Shown piece after piece: positions 14,589 to 23,455 of a DNA stretch of 45,466 nt. The stretch is from positions 1-45,466 of the forward strand of contig JANXEU010000005.1 in the NCBI GenBank assembly GCA_025058055.1, given 5' to 3'. Position numbers and translations under genes: made by a program. The DNA is from Candidatus Calditenuaceae archaeon (GTDB lineage: Archaea > Thermoproteota > Nitrososphaeria_A > Caldarchaeales > Calditenuaceae). Positions within the stretch are counted from its first letter, which is position 1. Each line of letters begins with the position of its first letter. The notes below the pieces were generated by a model. That model worked only from the letters and a program-made list of their open reading frames with translations. It did not search any database and was not told the DNA's origin.

Positions 14589-15475
14589 GTCGAGAGATAC
14601 GCACCTAAGGTGAAGACTAGAACTGCATCTCGAACATAGGGGTTGACGTCTTTTCGGCCTCCGAGATCTTCATCTATTATTCTCCAAGCAATAGAGACAG
14701 GGTCACGCAGCTCCCGTTTCAACGTCATCACCCTCTCCATCCACCAGCTGACGAGTGAGGTCTCTTCGTTGAGAGCGTTCTCCGAAGGTAAGCTGGGGCC
14801 GTAGTGAGGCCTTAGCAACAACACCGGTTCGTGGTCGAAAATCTTCTTGAGGCTCCTCACGTACTCGTCTCGATCGAAGCGCGGAGGGACAGTCGCAGGT
14901 ATTGATCTTTGGAAGAGGGGCGACTTGTGAGCAACGGCGTCACCGGTGACCGCGTATCGCAGTGGATCTATCAAGACAGAGAGGTGATGAGGTGCGTGTC
15001 CTGGAGTGTAGATTATCAATAAGTTTTTGTCACCGATGACTAGTTGATCCCCGTCATCAGCAACGTCTATCCTCTGCTCTGGGACTGGTCTCATGCCCCC
15101 CATTTTCGCGAAGTTGACATCGCCGAAAAGGGAGCGCGTCGACTCAACCAGCCGACTTGGATCGAGCATGTACTTGTAGGCCTTCTGGTGGACGAGGGCC
15201 CTCGCATTCGGGTGATGCTCGAGGACTTCAAAGAGGGCGCCGCAGTGGTCCAAGTGAGCGTGAGTGACCACGATCAGTTCCAAATCGTTCGGTCCAACGC
15301 CGATCTCTCGGAGAGACCCGATGACGAGGGGTGCTGAGCTTGAGTAGCCGGTGTCGAACAGCACCCATCCCTTCTCAGTCCTCAGCAGATAGACGGCTAT
15401 TGTTCTAGGGTAGAAGGGGCCCTTAGTGTCGATCAGGTAGAGGCCCTTTCCTATGTGAGTCCAGCTACTCCTCAA
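14585..15475 (-). CDS. Metallo-beta-lactamase-fold hydrolase
   Basis: The 296-residue protein has the full binuclear metal site of the fold: His72-x-His74-x-Asp76-His77 in THAHLDHCG, a His in TPGHAPHHLS, an Asp in VTGDAV and a late His in LRPHYGP. This fits a glyoxalase II or related thioester/phosphodiester hydrolase; the substrate is not determinable. Its start overlaps the panB stop by 4 bases, making it the last gene of the pantothenate/CoA operon. A role in thioester hydrolysis or in protecting CoA intermediates is conceivable from that position but is only inferred. Confidence 0.85.
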   Translation of the reverse strand: MRSSWTHIGKGLYLIDTKGPFYPRTIAVYLLRTEKGWVLFDTGYSSSAPLVIGSLREIGVGPNDLELIVVTHAHLDHCGALFEVLEHHPNARALVHQKAYKYMLDPSRLVESTRSLFGDVNFAKMGGMRPVPEQRIDVADDGDQLVIGDKNLLIIYTPGHAPHHLSVLIDPLRYAVTGDAVAHKSPLFQRSIPATVPPRFDRDEYVRSLKKIFDHEPVLLLRPHYGPSLPSENALNEETSLVSWWMERVMTLKRELRDPVSIAWRIIDEDLGGRKDVNPYVRDAVLVFTLGAYLST

Positions 15476-16332
15476 CGACCAACCCTTTTGCGCAGCTCTT
15501 CCCTCTCTGCGGAGTCCATAAACTGCGTGTGCTCAGGTCCTGGGAACGAATCGGCTTTAACGTCCTCGACGTAACTCTTGATAGCGTTCAGTATGGCCGT
15601 GCCTACGTCGGCGTATCGCTTGGCGAACGGCGGCGATTTCTCGTAGAGTCCAACGACGTCGTGAAGGACGAGGACCTGACCGTCGCACTTCGGCCCGGCT
15701 CCTATTCCGATTACAGGGATCTCTAGAGTTGACGAGAGGTACTCGGCGACTTCAGAGACTGCGAACTCCAACACGATGCTGAAAGCTCCAGCCCTCGCGA
15801 TCTCCTCGGCGTCCTTGATGACCTCCTCCGCGTCCTCTACCTTCTTTCCCCTCAAACGGTATCCGACGCTAGTGACGAAGAACTGTGGCGTCATGCCGAC
15901 GTGCCCCATGACTGGTATGCCGGCCCTCACGATGCTCCGAACGACATCGGCGTAGTGCCTACCTCCCTCGACCTTCACAGCGTCCACCCCACCTTCCTTA
16001 ACGAACCTGCCAGCGTTCCTCACAGCATCCTCATGGGAAACGTGATAGCTCATGAAGGGCATGTCACCTATCACCAACGCTCTCCTAACCGCCCTCGTAA
16101 CGGCCCTGCAGAAAGTGATCATCTCATCGATCCCGACGAATCGCGTATCCGGATACCCCAGAACGACCATCGCCGCCGAGTCTCCGACCAGTATCGAATC
16201 GACACCCGCATCGTCTGCTAGCCTTGCCGTCGGGAAGTCATAGGCTGTGATCATGGCGATTTTCTGCCCCTTGGACTTCATCCTGATCAGGCTGCGAGCC
16301 GTCAGCTTCTCGTGTCGCTCGGTCAATCTCAA
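15472..16332 (-). CDS. panB: 3-methyl-2-oxobutanoate hydroxymethyltransferase (ketopantoate synthesis)
   Basis: PanB adds a one-carbon unit from a methylene-pterin to 2-oxoisovalerate, giving ketopantoate. The 286-residue barrel shows MITAYDFPTARLAD, metal ligands Asp51 (LVGDSAAM), Asp90 (IGDMPFMSYH) and Glu122 (VKVEGG), HVGMTPQ, and the catalytic Glu189 in SIVLEFAV. These match the E. coli residues D45, D84, E114 and E181. The gene overlaps phosphopantothenate synthetase by 4 bases upstream and the hydrolase by 4 downstream. The ketopantoate reductase that would follow it is not in the window. Confidence 0.96.
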   Translation of the reverse strand: MRLTERHEKLTARSLIRMKSKGQKIAMITAYDFPTARLADDAGVDSILVGDSAAMVVLGYPDTRFVGIDEMITFCRAVTRAVRRALVIGDMPFMSYHVSHEDAVRNAGRFVKEGGVDAVKVEGGRHYADVVRSIVRAGIPVMGHVGMTPQFFVTSVGYRLRGKKVEDAEEVIKDAEEIARAGAFSIVLEFAVSEVAEYLSSTLEIPVIGIGAGPKCDGQVLVLHDVVGLYEKSPPFAKRYADVGTAILNAIKSYVEDVKADSFPGPEHTQFMDSAEREELRKRVGR

Positions 16333-17105
16333 TCACTCAGCGGTTCCCCGTACGACGCAAGCCGATCGAGCCTCTGCGTGATCGTCGCAATGAACTCCTT
16401 GAGGTTCCTCTCGTTGTCGAAGCTCTCAAAGACCTCCCTTATCTTCTCCCGACCCGCAGACCTCATCTCCCTTACTGCACCTGTCAGCTCCGGGAGGGCC
16501 CTCACTACGTTGTCGACGATGGTCACGGTAGCTGCTCTTGCGGTCCTCGAGAATGGGTTCAAGTCGACCGCGACTACGTGCTTGCCCAGTCGCCTCAGCT
16601 TCTCAGTTCTGTCACCGTCCTCCATCGCCACGAAGACGGTGTCGGCCCTGTAGATCCCTCTTCTGTTGACGAGTCTCCTGCTGCTCTCGAGACCTGGGAC
16701 CTCCTCTGCGTCATCTATGGGAAGTAGGACCTCGTTGGCTCCGTAGGACTTCAACAACTCACCGATCTTCTCGACTCGCGACCTGCTCCAGTAGAACAGG
16801 TTCACCTCGAGCGGCGCTTTCACCTCCCTGGCCAGCTCAACCAGCTCTCTCCCCACCAAAGCTGCGGAGTTACCGTTCACCGATATGACGGGCTTCTCAG
16901 AGATGAGCAGTAGAGCTGCGGCGGCCCTCACGGCCTTCCTTGCCATCTCGTGGGTCACCTCACCCAAGATGTAGTCGAACGCCTCCCCTCGGCCGTGGGC
17001 CATTAGACCCTCCGGTACGACGATTCCCTCTTTGAAGGCCTCGACAAGCCTCTCGCGGATCATCAGCGAGACGTAACGCGGATGGCTTCTAGGTACGTTA
17101 ACCAC
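16329..17105 (-). CDS. 4-phosphopantoate--beta-alanine ligase (archaeal phosphopantothenate synthetase)
   Basis: This archaeal enzyme joins 4-phosphopantoate to beta-alanine using ATP, replacing bacterial pantothenate synthetase and kinase. The 258-residue protein shows the opening HPRYVSLMIRERLVEAFKEGIV, then HGRGEAFDY, SVNGNSAAL, LEVNLFYWS, and the conserved VAVDLNPFSRTARAA near residue 200. These features are specific to the family (formerly DUF137). It overlaps pantoate kinase by 43 bases and panB by 4, as expected for consecutive steps. Start is taken as 17105; a later Met at residue 15 would remove part of the conserved N-terminal helix. Confidence 0.93.
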   Translation of the reverse strand: MVNVPRSHPRYVSLMIRERLVEAFKEGIVVPEGLMAHGRGEAFDYILGEVTHEMARKAVRAAAALLLISEKPVISVNGNSAALVGRELVELAREVKAPLEVNLFYWSRSRVEKIGELLKSYGANEVLLPIDDAEEVPGLESSRRLVNRRGIYRADTVFVAMEDGDRTEKLRRLGKHVVAVDLNPFSRTARAATVTIVDNVVRALPELTGAVREMRSAGREKIREVFESFDNERNLKEFIATITQRLDRLASYGEPLSD

Positions 17106-17932
17106 TTTCCGTCACCTAAAGCGAGAGGTTCACAGTTCCCAAAGGTCCTCTGGACGTGCGACCTCACCTCCTCCGCGTGGCGAAGCTCCGTGACCGCAAA
17201 GAGGACCATCTTCTTCACGGAGTATCCCAACAAGACGTCTTCCACCGGCTTCATCGCAGCCTCAACTCGATCGGTTAGGAACCCAACTCCCTTGCCGAAG
17301 TCGCGTGAGCACTCGAGAAACCTCTCAAGAGAAGGGTTCGCAAGGAACTTCCTGTAAGCCACTGAGCCGTACTCCCTAATCCTGTCAGCGAACTTGAGTA
17401 GCATCTCCTTGGTTGACATCCCTCCCAACACAGACGTCAGGACCGCCACGTCCACTCGCCTCTCAACCACCTCAGACTCGCCGATGCCTGGTGCTCCCGG
17501 GCTAGTCCTCAACACCAAGCCGGCTCCCGCGTGAAGTGCTAACACGTCGCCGAGACCCGTGACGCTCCGCACTTCGGCAACGTGGGCGCGCCTGAAGGCC
17601 TCCATCGTTTCGGTATTTGGGCTGAGGAGCGAGCATGCCAGCGCTATCGATGCGCTCAGTCCGTAGCCGGCACCAAGCTTCAGGCGAGTCTCGATTCGGT
17701 AGTCAAGCCCTCCGTTCAGTACATCGCTAAACGGCGAACCGCGAACCGGTGCCCCATTCACGAGCAACCTGCCACTCCCCCTCTCCGCTTGAGATACGAT
17801 CCCCGGCTCCAGAACGATTCCTGCACCTATCGAGCCCGCTTCTAGGGGGTTCTGACTCCACATGGGCACGAAAAACCCGGTCACGTGGGCGGGGACCTCA
17901 ACGCTCCCAGCTAATGTTCGCACAATAGTCAT
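17063..17932 (-). CDS. Pantoate kinase (GHMP family)
   Basis: Pantoate kinase phosphorylates pantoate to 4-phosphopantoate, the archaeal branch of CoA synthesis. The 289-residue protein has the GHMP phosphate-binding loop LGAGYGLSAS (residues 86-95) and the family opening VPAHVTGFFVP and SIGAGIVLEPG. This pattern distinguishes it from mevalonate and homoserine kinases, and its partner ligase follows directly. ATG at 17932 is the first codon of the operon, about 22-26 bases from an AAATTTAAA core promoter that lies inside a perfect inverted repeat (17941-17968). Confidence 0.93.
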   Translation of the reverse strand: MTIVRTLAGSVEVPAHVTGFFVPMWSQNPLEAGSIGAGIVLEPGIVSQAERGSGRLLVNGAPVRGSPFSDVLNGGLDYRIETRLKLGAGYGLSASIALACSLLSPNTETMEAFRRAHVAEVRSVTGLGDVLALHAGAGLVLRTSPGAPGIGESEVVERRVDVAVLTSVLGGMSTKEMLLKFADRIREYGSVAYRKFLANPSLERFLECSRDFGKGVGFLTDRVEAAMKPVEDVLLGYSVKKMVLFAVTELRHAEEVRSHVQRTFGNCEPLALGDGKWLTYLEAIRVTSR

Positions 17933-17940
17933 AATAGTTG

Positions 17941-17968
17941 TTACGTTATTAAATTTAAACTAACGTAA
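17941..17968. promoter_or_regulatory. Perfect inverted repeat straddling the CoA operon TATA element: candidate operator
   Basis: TTACGTTA (17941-17948) and TAACGTAA (17961-17968) are exact reverse complements. They flank the 12-base spacer TTAAATTTAAAC, which holds the TATA-like element for pantoate kinase. A further half-site, TACGTAA, lies at 17971-17977. A dimer bound here would cover the TBP site and repress. The promoter drives three successive CoA-pathway genes and a hydrolase. The whole gap 17933-18052 is AT-rich and also contains the upstream region of thiL. Confidence 0.55.
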
Positions 17969-18052
17969 AATACGTAATCTATTTATCAACTTCACTATTC
18001 AGGCGAGGCGAACCGAGAACAGTATTAGTGGATCGTTCTTAAACGGCCGGCG

Positions 18053-19024
18053 ATGCGGCTCGGCGATGTGGGCGAGAAGGGCCTCCTGAAATATGTGATA
18101 CCGAGGCTTAAGAGGGTCGGGGAGCAACTTTGGGGCGGGGACGACGGGGTCGACTTCCTCGGCAAGGAGAGGCTGGTCTTGACTGGCGACATGTTGGTGG
18201 AGTGTACGGACGTGCCACGCGGAATGGGTTTCAGGGACGTGGGTTGGAAGGCTGTTACCTCCTCGATCAGCGACCTAGCCGCAAAAGGAGCGACGCCTCT
18301 TCTCTGCTTCGTTGAGCTGGGACTAAGACCCGATATGGAATTCGATGAGTTCGTCGAGCTTTGGTCCGGTCTGGAGGAAGCTTGTGATGCCTATTCCGTC
18401 GCGCTCGTGGGCGGCGATACCAACGAATCCCGGGAGCTGGTGGTGGGAGTGTTCGCGGTCGGGTCAGCTGCTCGCCCAGTTCCAAGAAGGGGTGCGAGGG
18501 AGGGGCAACTGGTCGGTGTTACGGGGACGTTCGGCCGTGCTGCAGCGGGACTTCACGCGGTAGTGCACGGCGTAGCTGATCAGCGCTGGAGGCCGCTCGT
18601 CGATTCGTTCTTCAGGCCTGCGGCTAGGGTCAAGGAGGGCATTGCACTTTCGAGGTACGTGAAGTGCATGATCGACTCCAGCGACGGATTGGCCGCGACC
18701 TTGGGGGATCTGATGGATCTCAACGGTGTCGGTTTTCTCATCGACTCTCCACCAGCCGACCAGTTGGCGCTTGAGTACGCTTCAAAGTTCGGGCTGAACC
18801 CTTTCAGCGTCGTCTTCGAGGGCGGTGAGGAGTACGAGCTCGTGTTCACGTTCGAAGCCGCAGACGAGGAACTCGTTAGGGCGGCGCTCTCAGAAGTCGG
18901 CTGCGAGCTGAGAGTGATCGGCCGAGTCACCTCTGACGTTAGGCTTAGGACGATCTGGGAAGGCAAGGAGGTCGATGTGAGGGTCAAGGGCTGGGAACAC
19001 TTCGTGAGGCACGGCGAACTCTAA
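18053..19024 (+). CDS. thiL: Thiamine-monophosphate kinase
   Basis: ThiL phosphorylates thiamine monophosphate to the active pyrophosphate using ATP. The 323-residue AIRS-like protein has the N-terminal GDDGVDF acidic metal site, LTGDMLVECTDVP, WKAVTSSISDLAAKGATP, GGDTNES, the GVTGTFGRAAAGLH linker, MIDSSDGLA, and EGGEEYELVFTF near the C-terminus, in the order of the family. The start codon is ATG at 18053. It is divergent from the CoA operon and only weak TATA-like sequence (AGTATTAGT, near 18024-18032) precedes it. leuS follows after about 97 bases with its own TATA box. Confidence 0.93.
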   Translation: MRLGDVGEKGLLKYVIPRLKRVGEQLWGGDDGVDFLGKERLVLTGDMLVECTDVPRGMGFRDVGWKAVTSSISDLAAKGATPLLCFVELGLRPDMEFDEFVELWSGLEEACDAYSVALVGGDTNESRELVVGVFAVGSAARPVPRRGAREGQLVGVTGTFGRAAAGLHAVVHGVADQRWRPLVDSFFRPAARVKEGIALSRYVKCMIDSSDGLAATLGDLMDLNGVGFLIDSPPADQLALEYASKFGLNPFSVVFEGGEEYELVFTFEAADEELVRAALSEVGCELRVIGRVTSDVRLRTIWEGKEVDVRVKGWEHFVRHGEL

Positions 19025-19083
19025 CGCCCCGACCCTAGGCCAACCTGCCGCCTCTAGGCGCGGCCACTGCTTTCGTTTCATGA

Positions 19084-19090
19084 TTATATA
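19084..19090 (+). promoter_or_regulatory. TATA box of leuS
   Basis: TTATATA is a strong box A match. It predicts a transcription start near 19112-19116 and so excludes the in-frame ATG at 19080. A purine-rich GGTGG lies just before the ATG at 19122. Confidence 0.55.
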
Positions 19091-19121
19091 CGGACTAGGA
19101 GGGTCGTCGTTAGGTGGATTG

Positions 19122-21995
19122 ATGGAGTCGCCTGTGGATTACGAGAGGTACTGGGCGAAGAGATACGAAGAGGAAGGCGTCTTCAACGCGGACCCGGATC
19201 CCAGCAGGCCGAAGGTCTTCATCACCTTTCCGTATTCTTATCAGAGCGGGCCTCTTCACGTGGGCCATTGTTTCGCCTCATCGAGGGCCGACGCTTATGC
19301 GCGGTACAAAAGGTTGAAGGGATACAACGTGCTCTTCCCTTGGGCATGGCACTGGACCGGTGAGGCGGTCGCGGGGATCAGCGACAGGCTCAAGAAGGGA
19401 GACCCGGTCGTGATGAGAGTACTCGCTGAGGTCGATGGTGTTCCAGTGGAGACGCTCAAGAAGTTCGTCGATCCTGTTGAGGTTTGCAGGTACTACACGG
19501 AAGAGAACAGGAGGACCGTGAAGGCCCTCGGCCTCTCGCTCGATTGGAGAAGGGAGTTCTACACCACCGACCTTCACCCATATTACAGCAAGTTCGTGGA
19601 GTGGCAATACCTCACGCTGAGGGAGCTGGGTCACGTGAGGAGGGGTTCTCATCCCGTGGTCTGGTGTCCCAGTTGTCAGAGCCCCACCGGCGATCACGAC
19701 AGGCTCACTGGAGAAGGCGTCTCGCCTACGGAGTTCACGATGGTCTTCTTCGACACGGGCGATGCCTACTTAGCGGCCGCCACCCTTAGGCCCGAGACCA
19801 TCTTCGGGACCACCAACGTTTGGGTCAAACCCGATGCAACTTACGCGATCGTTGAGGCGCTCGGCGTTAAGCTGATAGTCAGCGACAGGACGATAGCGAA
19901 GCTCGTCGAGCAGGTGGACGGCGTAAGGGAGCTCGGCCGCCTGTCGGGTAGGGATCTAATCGGAAAGAGGGTTCGAGTCCCCCTATTGGAAAGGGACGTG
20001 ATCGTGTTGCCTGCGGCTTTCGTAAACCCCGAGATAGGGACGGGAGTGGTCTACAGCGTTCCCGCACACGCTCCCTACGACTACGCGGCCCTAAGGGACC
20101 TGAAGAGGAACCTAAGCGCCCTCGAGGAGTACGGACTGGACCCGACGCTACTAGCTGAGATAGAGCCCATATCGATCGTCAGGACGGAAGGGATGAGCGT
20201 AGCTCCTGCCGTAGAGCTGGTGGAGTCAGAGGGGATCACCGATCAACGGGATCATAGGCTCGAGGACCTCACGACCCGCATCTACACGGAGGAGTTCTAC
20301 AAGGGCGTGATGTTGAACAACTGCGGCGAAGTCAGCGGCATGCCCGTCAGCGCCGCTAGAGATTTCATTAAGTCAAAGTTAATAGAATCGGGAAAGGGAT
20401 TGCGCTTCTACGATCTCACTGAGAAGGTCGTATGCAGGTCCGGAGACGAATGTATCGTTAAGGTGGTGAAGGACCAATGGTTCCTAGCCTATTCCGATGA
20501 AGAGTGGAAGAAGCGCGTCAGGTCGCACGTACGGAGTATGTACTTCTCACCTGAGGGAGTTAGGCAGTGGGTGCTCAACGTCGTCGACTGGTTGCGGGAC
20601 TGGCCGTGTGCTAGGAAGACGGGACTTGGAACCAAGCTGCCGTTCGATCCGAACTGGATAGTTGAGACGCTCAGCGACTCCACAATCTATCAGGCCCTCT
20701 ACACCATAAGTCACTACCTGAACTCGAGGTTGGTCAAGCCAGAACAGCTCACCAAGGAGGTCTTGGACCTAATCTTCAGGGGCGTCGGTGATCCAATAGC
20801 CATTTCCGAGTCGACCGGACTCGACCCAAAAATCCTGATGGAGATGAGGCACGAGCACGACTACTGGTATCCGGTTGACTTGAGGGTCTCCGGAAAGGAC
20901 TTGGTCCCGAATCACCTCACCTTCTTCATCTACCATCACGTAGCGCTCTTTCGTTCGGAGAAGTGGCCCAGAGGGATCGCGGTGAACGGCATGGTTAGGG
21001 TCGAGGGACAGGAGATGCACAAAAGCAAGGGCAACTTCATTCCGATTAAGGCTGCTATCGCGAGATACGGAGCCGATGCCACACGTCTCAACCTACTGCT
21101 CGCGGCCGAGGACATGGACGACCCTGACTGGAGGGAGAGGGGCGCGGCGGATGTCAGGAGGGCCCTCGACCACTTACTGGGCATCGCGAGGGAGGTCGCG
21201 GAAGCACAGATAGATCCCAACACGACCCGAGTCGATCGATGGCTCCTCGCTAGACTGAGGTCTCACCTCAGCACAATAGAGGAGGCGATGGAGTTGATGA
21301 AGACTAGGACAGCGGCCAACACAGCTCTCTACCTCATGCTGAATGACTGGAGGCGTTACGTGAGGAGGCGAGGGGGAGGATACGGACCTGCTGCACGTAC
21401 CTTCGTAAACGCGTGGACGAAGGCCCTCTCCCTCTTCGCACCGTTCACTGCAGAGGAGATGAACAGGGTTCTGGGAAATCGTGGTTTCGTAGCCCTCTCG
21501 TCTTGGCCTGTAGTTGAGGTGGAGTACGGCGTTGAGTCGTTGCTCGAGGAAGAGCTCATCGATCAGTTGATCGACGACATCAGGAACATCGCCAAACTCC
21601 TGAACACAAAAGGTCGTCTCGTAAGGGTTTTGGTTGCTCCAGCTGCCTTTCTCCCAATCTTCTCCGCCGTCTTGAAGGAGCTGTCCTCCGAAGGAAGGGT
21701 GGATGTTAGAACCTATCTGGAGGACTTCACGAGGTCGGGGATAGTGGACAGAGGTGCTGCGGCTGGACTAGTGACGCGATTTGTTAATAGCGTTCAACAG
21801 CTCCTAAACCGCTATCCGGTGAACGTCGTGGATTCGGTGATGAGGAGTGAGAAATCGCTCTACATCGAGGAGGTAAACTACCTCTCCTCAGAGCTCGGTA
21901 TCGAGATCGAAGTGCAGGAGGCTGACTACCTGAACCCTGACGCGAAGAGGAAGTCCTTGCAGGCAGTCCCTCTACGCCCTGGCATAATTCTATAA
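19122..21995 (+). CDS. leuS: Leucyl-tRNA synthetase (archaeal/eukaryotic type)
   Basis: The 957-residue class Ia synthetase has the HIGH-type motif GPLHVGHC (His46-Val-Gly-His49) and the KMSKS-type motif MHKSKGN (Lys634-Ser-Lys636). The CP1 editing domain is present, with TLRPETIFGTTN and GTGVVYSVPAHAPYD, so mischarged tRNA can be hydrolysed. The order of domains and the length are those of archaeal LeuRS. The C-terminal 150 residues are the less conserved tRNA-binding region. The start at 19122 (MESPVDYERYW) is preferred over 19080 because of the TATA box. Confidence 0.96.
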   Translation: MESPVDYERYWAKRYEEEGVFNADPDPSRPKVFITFPYSYQSGPLHVGHCFASSRADAYARYKRLKGYNVLFPWAWHWTGEAVAGISDRLKKGDPVVMRVLAEVDGVPVETLKKFVDPVEVCRYYTEENRRTVKALGLSLDWRREFYTTDLHPYYSKFVEWQYLTLRELGHVRRGSHPVVWCPSCQSPTGDHDRLTGEGVSPTEFTMVFFDTGDAYLAAATLRPETIFGTTNVWVKPDATYAIVEALGVKLIVSDRTIAKLVEQVDGVRELGRLSGRDLIGKRVRVPLLERDVIVLPAAFVNPEIGTGVVYSVPAHAPYDYAALRDLKRNLSALEEYGLDPTLLAEIEPISIVRTEGMSVAPAVELVESEGITDQRDHRLEDLTTRIYTEEFYKGVMLNNCGEVSGMPVSAARDFIKSKLIESGKGLRFYDLTEKVVCRSGDECIVKVVKDQWFLAYSDEEWKKRVRSHVRSMYFSPEGVRQWVLNVVDWLRDWPCARKTGLGTKLPFDPNWIVETLSDSTIYQALYTISHYLNSRLVKPEQLTKEVLDLIFRGVGDPIAISESTGLDPKILMEMRHEHDYWYPVDLRVSGKDLVPNHLTFFIYHHVALFRSEKWPRGIAVNGMVRVEGQEMHKSKGNFIPIKAAIARYGADATRLNLLLAAEDMDDPDWRERGAADVRRALDHLLGIAREVAEAQIDPNTTRVDRWLLARLRSHLSTIEEAMELMKTRTAANTALYLMLNDWRRYVRRRGGGYGPAARTFVNAWTKALSLFAPFTAEEMNRVLGNRGFVALSSWPVVEVEYGVESLLEEELIDQLIDDIRNIAKLLNTKGRLVRVLVAPAAFLPIFSAVLKELSSEGRVDVRTYLEDFTRSGIVDRGAAAGLVTRFVNSVQQLLNRYPVNVVDSVMRSEKSLYIEEVNYLSSELGIEIEVQEADYLNPDAKRKSLQAVPLRPGIIL

Positions 21996-22090
21996 AATGG
22001 TAGTTGATAAAAGACAAAATGACGTCCTTCGGAGTCGCGAAAGTGAAGGGTCGTCGATGAGTGTTTGGTAACTGCGATGAATGAAGATTA

Positions 22091-22126
22091 ATCGATGCGA
22101 GTCCTTCTGAAAGCAGGACCATCGAT
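22091..22126. repeat. Long inverted repeat upstream of the acyl-CoA dehydrogenase
   Basis: ATCGATG-cga-GTCCT pairs with AGGAC-CATCGAT around the nine-base loop TCTGAAAGC: twelve base pairs with one three-base bulge. It lies 42 bases before the first start codon of the acyl-CoA dehydrogenase gene and about 95 bases after the leuS stop. It could be an operator, a terminator-like hairpin for leuS (though no T-run follows) or part of a small RNA. Confidence 0.5.
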
Positions 22127-22167
22127 CTGGCCGGTGATCAGGACGAAGTTACGCTTATTGCTGACGG

Positions 22168-23388
22168 ATGGGGAGTGTGATCGAGATGATCCCATATGAC
22201 GCTATAACGGACTTTCACGTCCCCACGTCTGAAGACCATGAGCTCTTCAGAAAGGTGGTTAGGCAGTTCGTAGACAGGTACCTGGAGCCTAAGGTGAAGG
22301 AGATTGAGGAGACCAACTCGATCCCGAAGGAGCTCTTCAAGTTGGCAGCCGAGAACGGCTTCATGGGCCTCGGCATACCGGAGGATTACGGTGGACAGGG
22401 GTCGGATTACCTCAACGTCGTGATCTTCACCGAGGAGGTGAGCAGGGTTTGTCCCGCTTTCTCAACCGCGACCCTCGTCAGAGGGCTCTTCACTACACCC
22501 GTCCTCATCTTCGGTACTGAGAAACAGAAGAGGACGTACGTCCCCCCATTAGCGAAAGGACAGAAGTTCGCGGCCCACGCAACCACGGAACCAGGTGCTG
22601 GGAGCGACGTTGCTGGCGTGAAGACTAGAGCGGTCAGGAAAGACGGCGGCTGGGTGATCAACGGTCAGAAGTACTTCATAACCGGAGCCGATAAGGCGGA
22701 TTACTTCGTGGTGTTGGCGAGAACCAGCGAACCTCCCGGCAGGCACGAGAGGTGGCGAGGGTTGACGATGTTCATAGTCGAGCGCGATAACCCTGGGCTC
22801 AGGGTCGGGGAAAGGATACAAGTCACGGGGCTCAGGGGCTCCATGCCCTCTGAGGTGATCCTGAACGACTGCTGGGTCTCAGACGACGCTGTACTCGGCG
22901 AGCTAGGGGAGGGCTTCAAAGTGGCTATGACTACTTACGATTATGGTAGAGTTGGAATAGCTGCTCAAGCGGTTGGCGTTCTTCAGGGCGTCTTCGAGAA
23001 GAGCCTCAACTATGCGGCCCAGAGAGTGGCTTTCGAGAGGCCGATACTCGCCTTTCAAGCGATACAGTTCTACCTCGCTGAGATGTTGAGGGACCTGGAG
23101 GCTGCTAGGCTGCTCACGTACTGGGCAGCTCATCTCCTCAACAAGGGCCTTGACGAGCGATCGATAATGGCTGCCTCGCTGGCTAAGCTCTTCGCTACCG
23201 AGGCTGCAGAGAGGGCGTCGCTGAGGGCGATCGAGATTCACGGAGGCATGGGTGTGGCGATGGACGGCATGGTCGAAAGGTTCCTCAGGGACACGCAGAT
23301 CATGAAGATCTACGAGGGCACATCGGAGATACAGAGGCTTGTGGTCGTAAGACATCTGGTGAGAAAGGTCCTCGGGTTCGAGGTCTGA
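22168..23388 (+). CDS. Acyl-CoA dehydrogenase
   Basis: This FAD enzyme oxidises acyl-CoA to trans-2-enoyl-CoA, passing electrons to an electron-transfer flavoprotein. The 406-residue protein shows GLGIPEDYGGQGSDYL, the FAD-binding TEPGAGSDVAGVKT, GQKYFITGA, GRVGIAAQAVG, and the C-terminal IHGGMGVAM and IYEGTSEIQ, in which Glu383 is the expected catalytic base. Chain-length or branched-chain preference cannot be read from this. Start is uncertain: ATG 22168, or ATG 22186, which fits better a weak TATA element near 22157 and leaderless transcription. No ETF or thiolase gene is adjacent. Confidence 0.93.
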   Translation: MGSVIEMIPYDAITDFHVPTSEDHELFRKVVRQFVDRYLEPKVKEIEETNSIPKELFKLAAENGFMGLGIPEDYGGQGSDYLNVVIFTEEVSRVCPAFSTATLVRGLFTTPVLIFGTEKQKRTYVPPLAKGQKFAAHATTEPGAGSDVAGVKTRAVRKDGGWVINGQKYFITGADKADYFVVLARTSEPPGRHERWRGLTMFIVERDNPGLRVGERIQVTGLRGSMPSEVILNDCWVSDDAVLGELGEGFKVAMTTYDYGRVGIAAQAVGVLQGVFEKSLNYAAQRVAFERPILAFQAIQFYLAEMLRDLEAARLLTYWAAHLLNKGLDERSIMAASLAKLFATEAAERASLRAIEIHGGMGVAMDGMVERFLRDTQIMKIYEGTSEIQRLVVVRHLVRKVLGFEV

Positions 23389-23455
23389 TCCACCGGAACC
23401 CCTTGCCTAGACTAAGCTTATTTTATAAAGCCGGAAGGAGAGTGACGGGTAGCCG

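Noticed and set aside
19971-19985. tRNA T-loop-like GGTTCGAGTCC on the plus strand
   Set aside because: It lies in frame inside leuS (KRVRVPLLE) and has no matching acceptor or anticodon arm around it.
22055-22110. C/D box-like elements (CGATGA twice, CTGA once) before the acyl-CoA dehydrogenase gene
   Set aside because: Both C-like boxes deviate from RUGAUGA, the D' box reads CTGC rather than CUGA, and the second guide spacing is about 26 bases rather than about 12.
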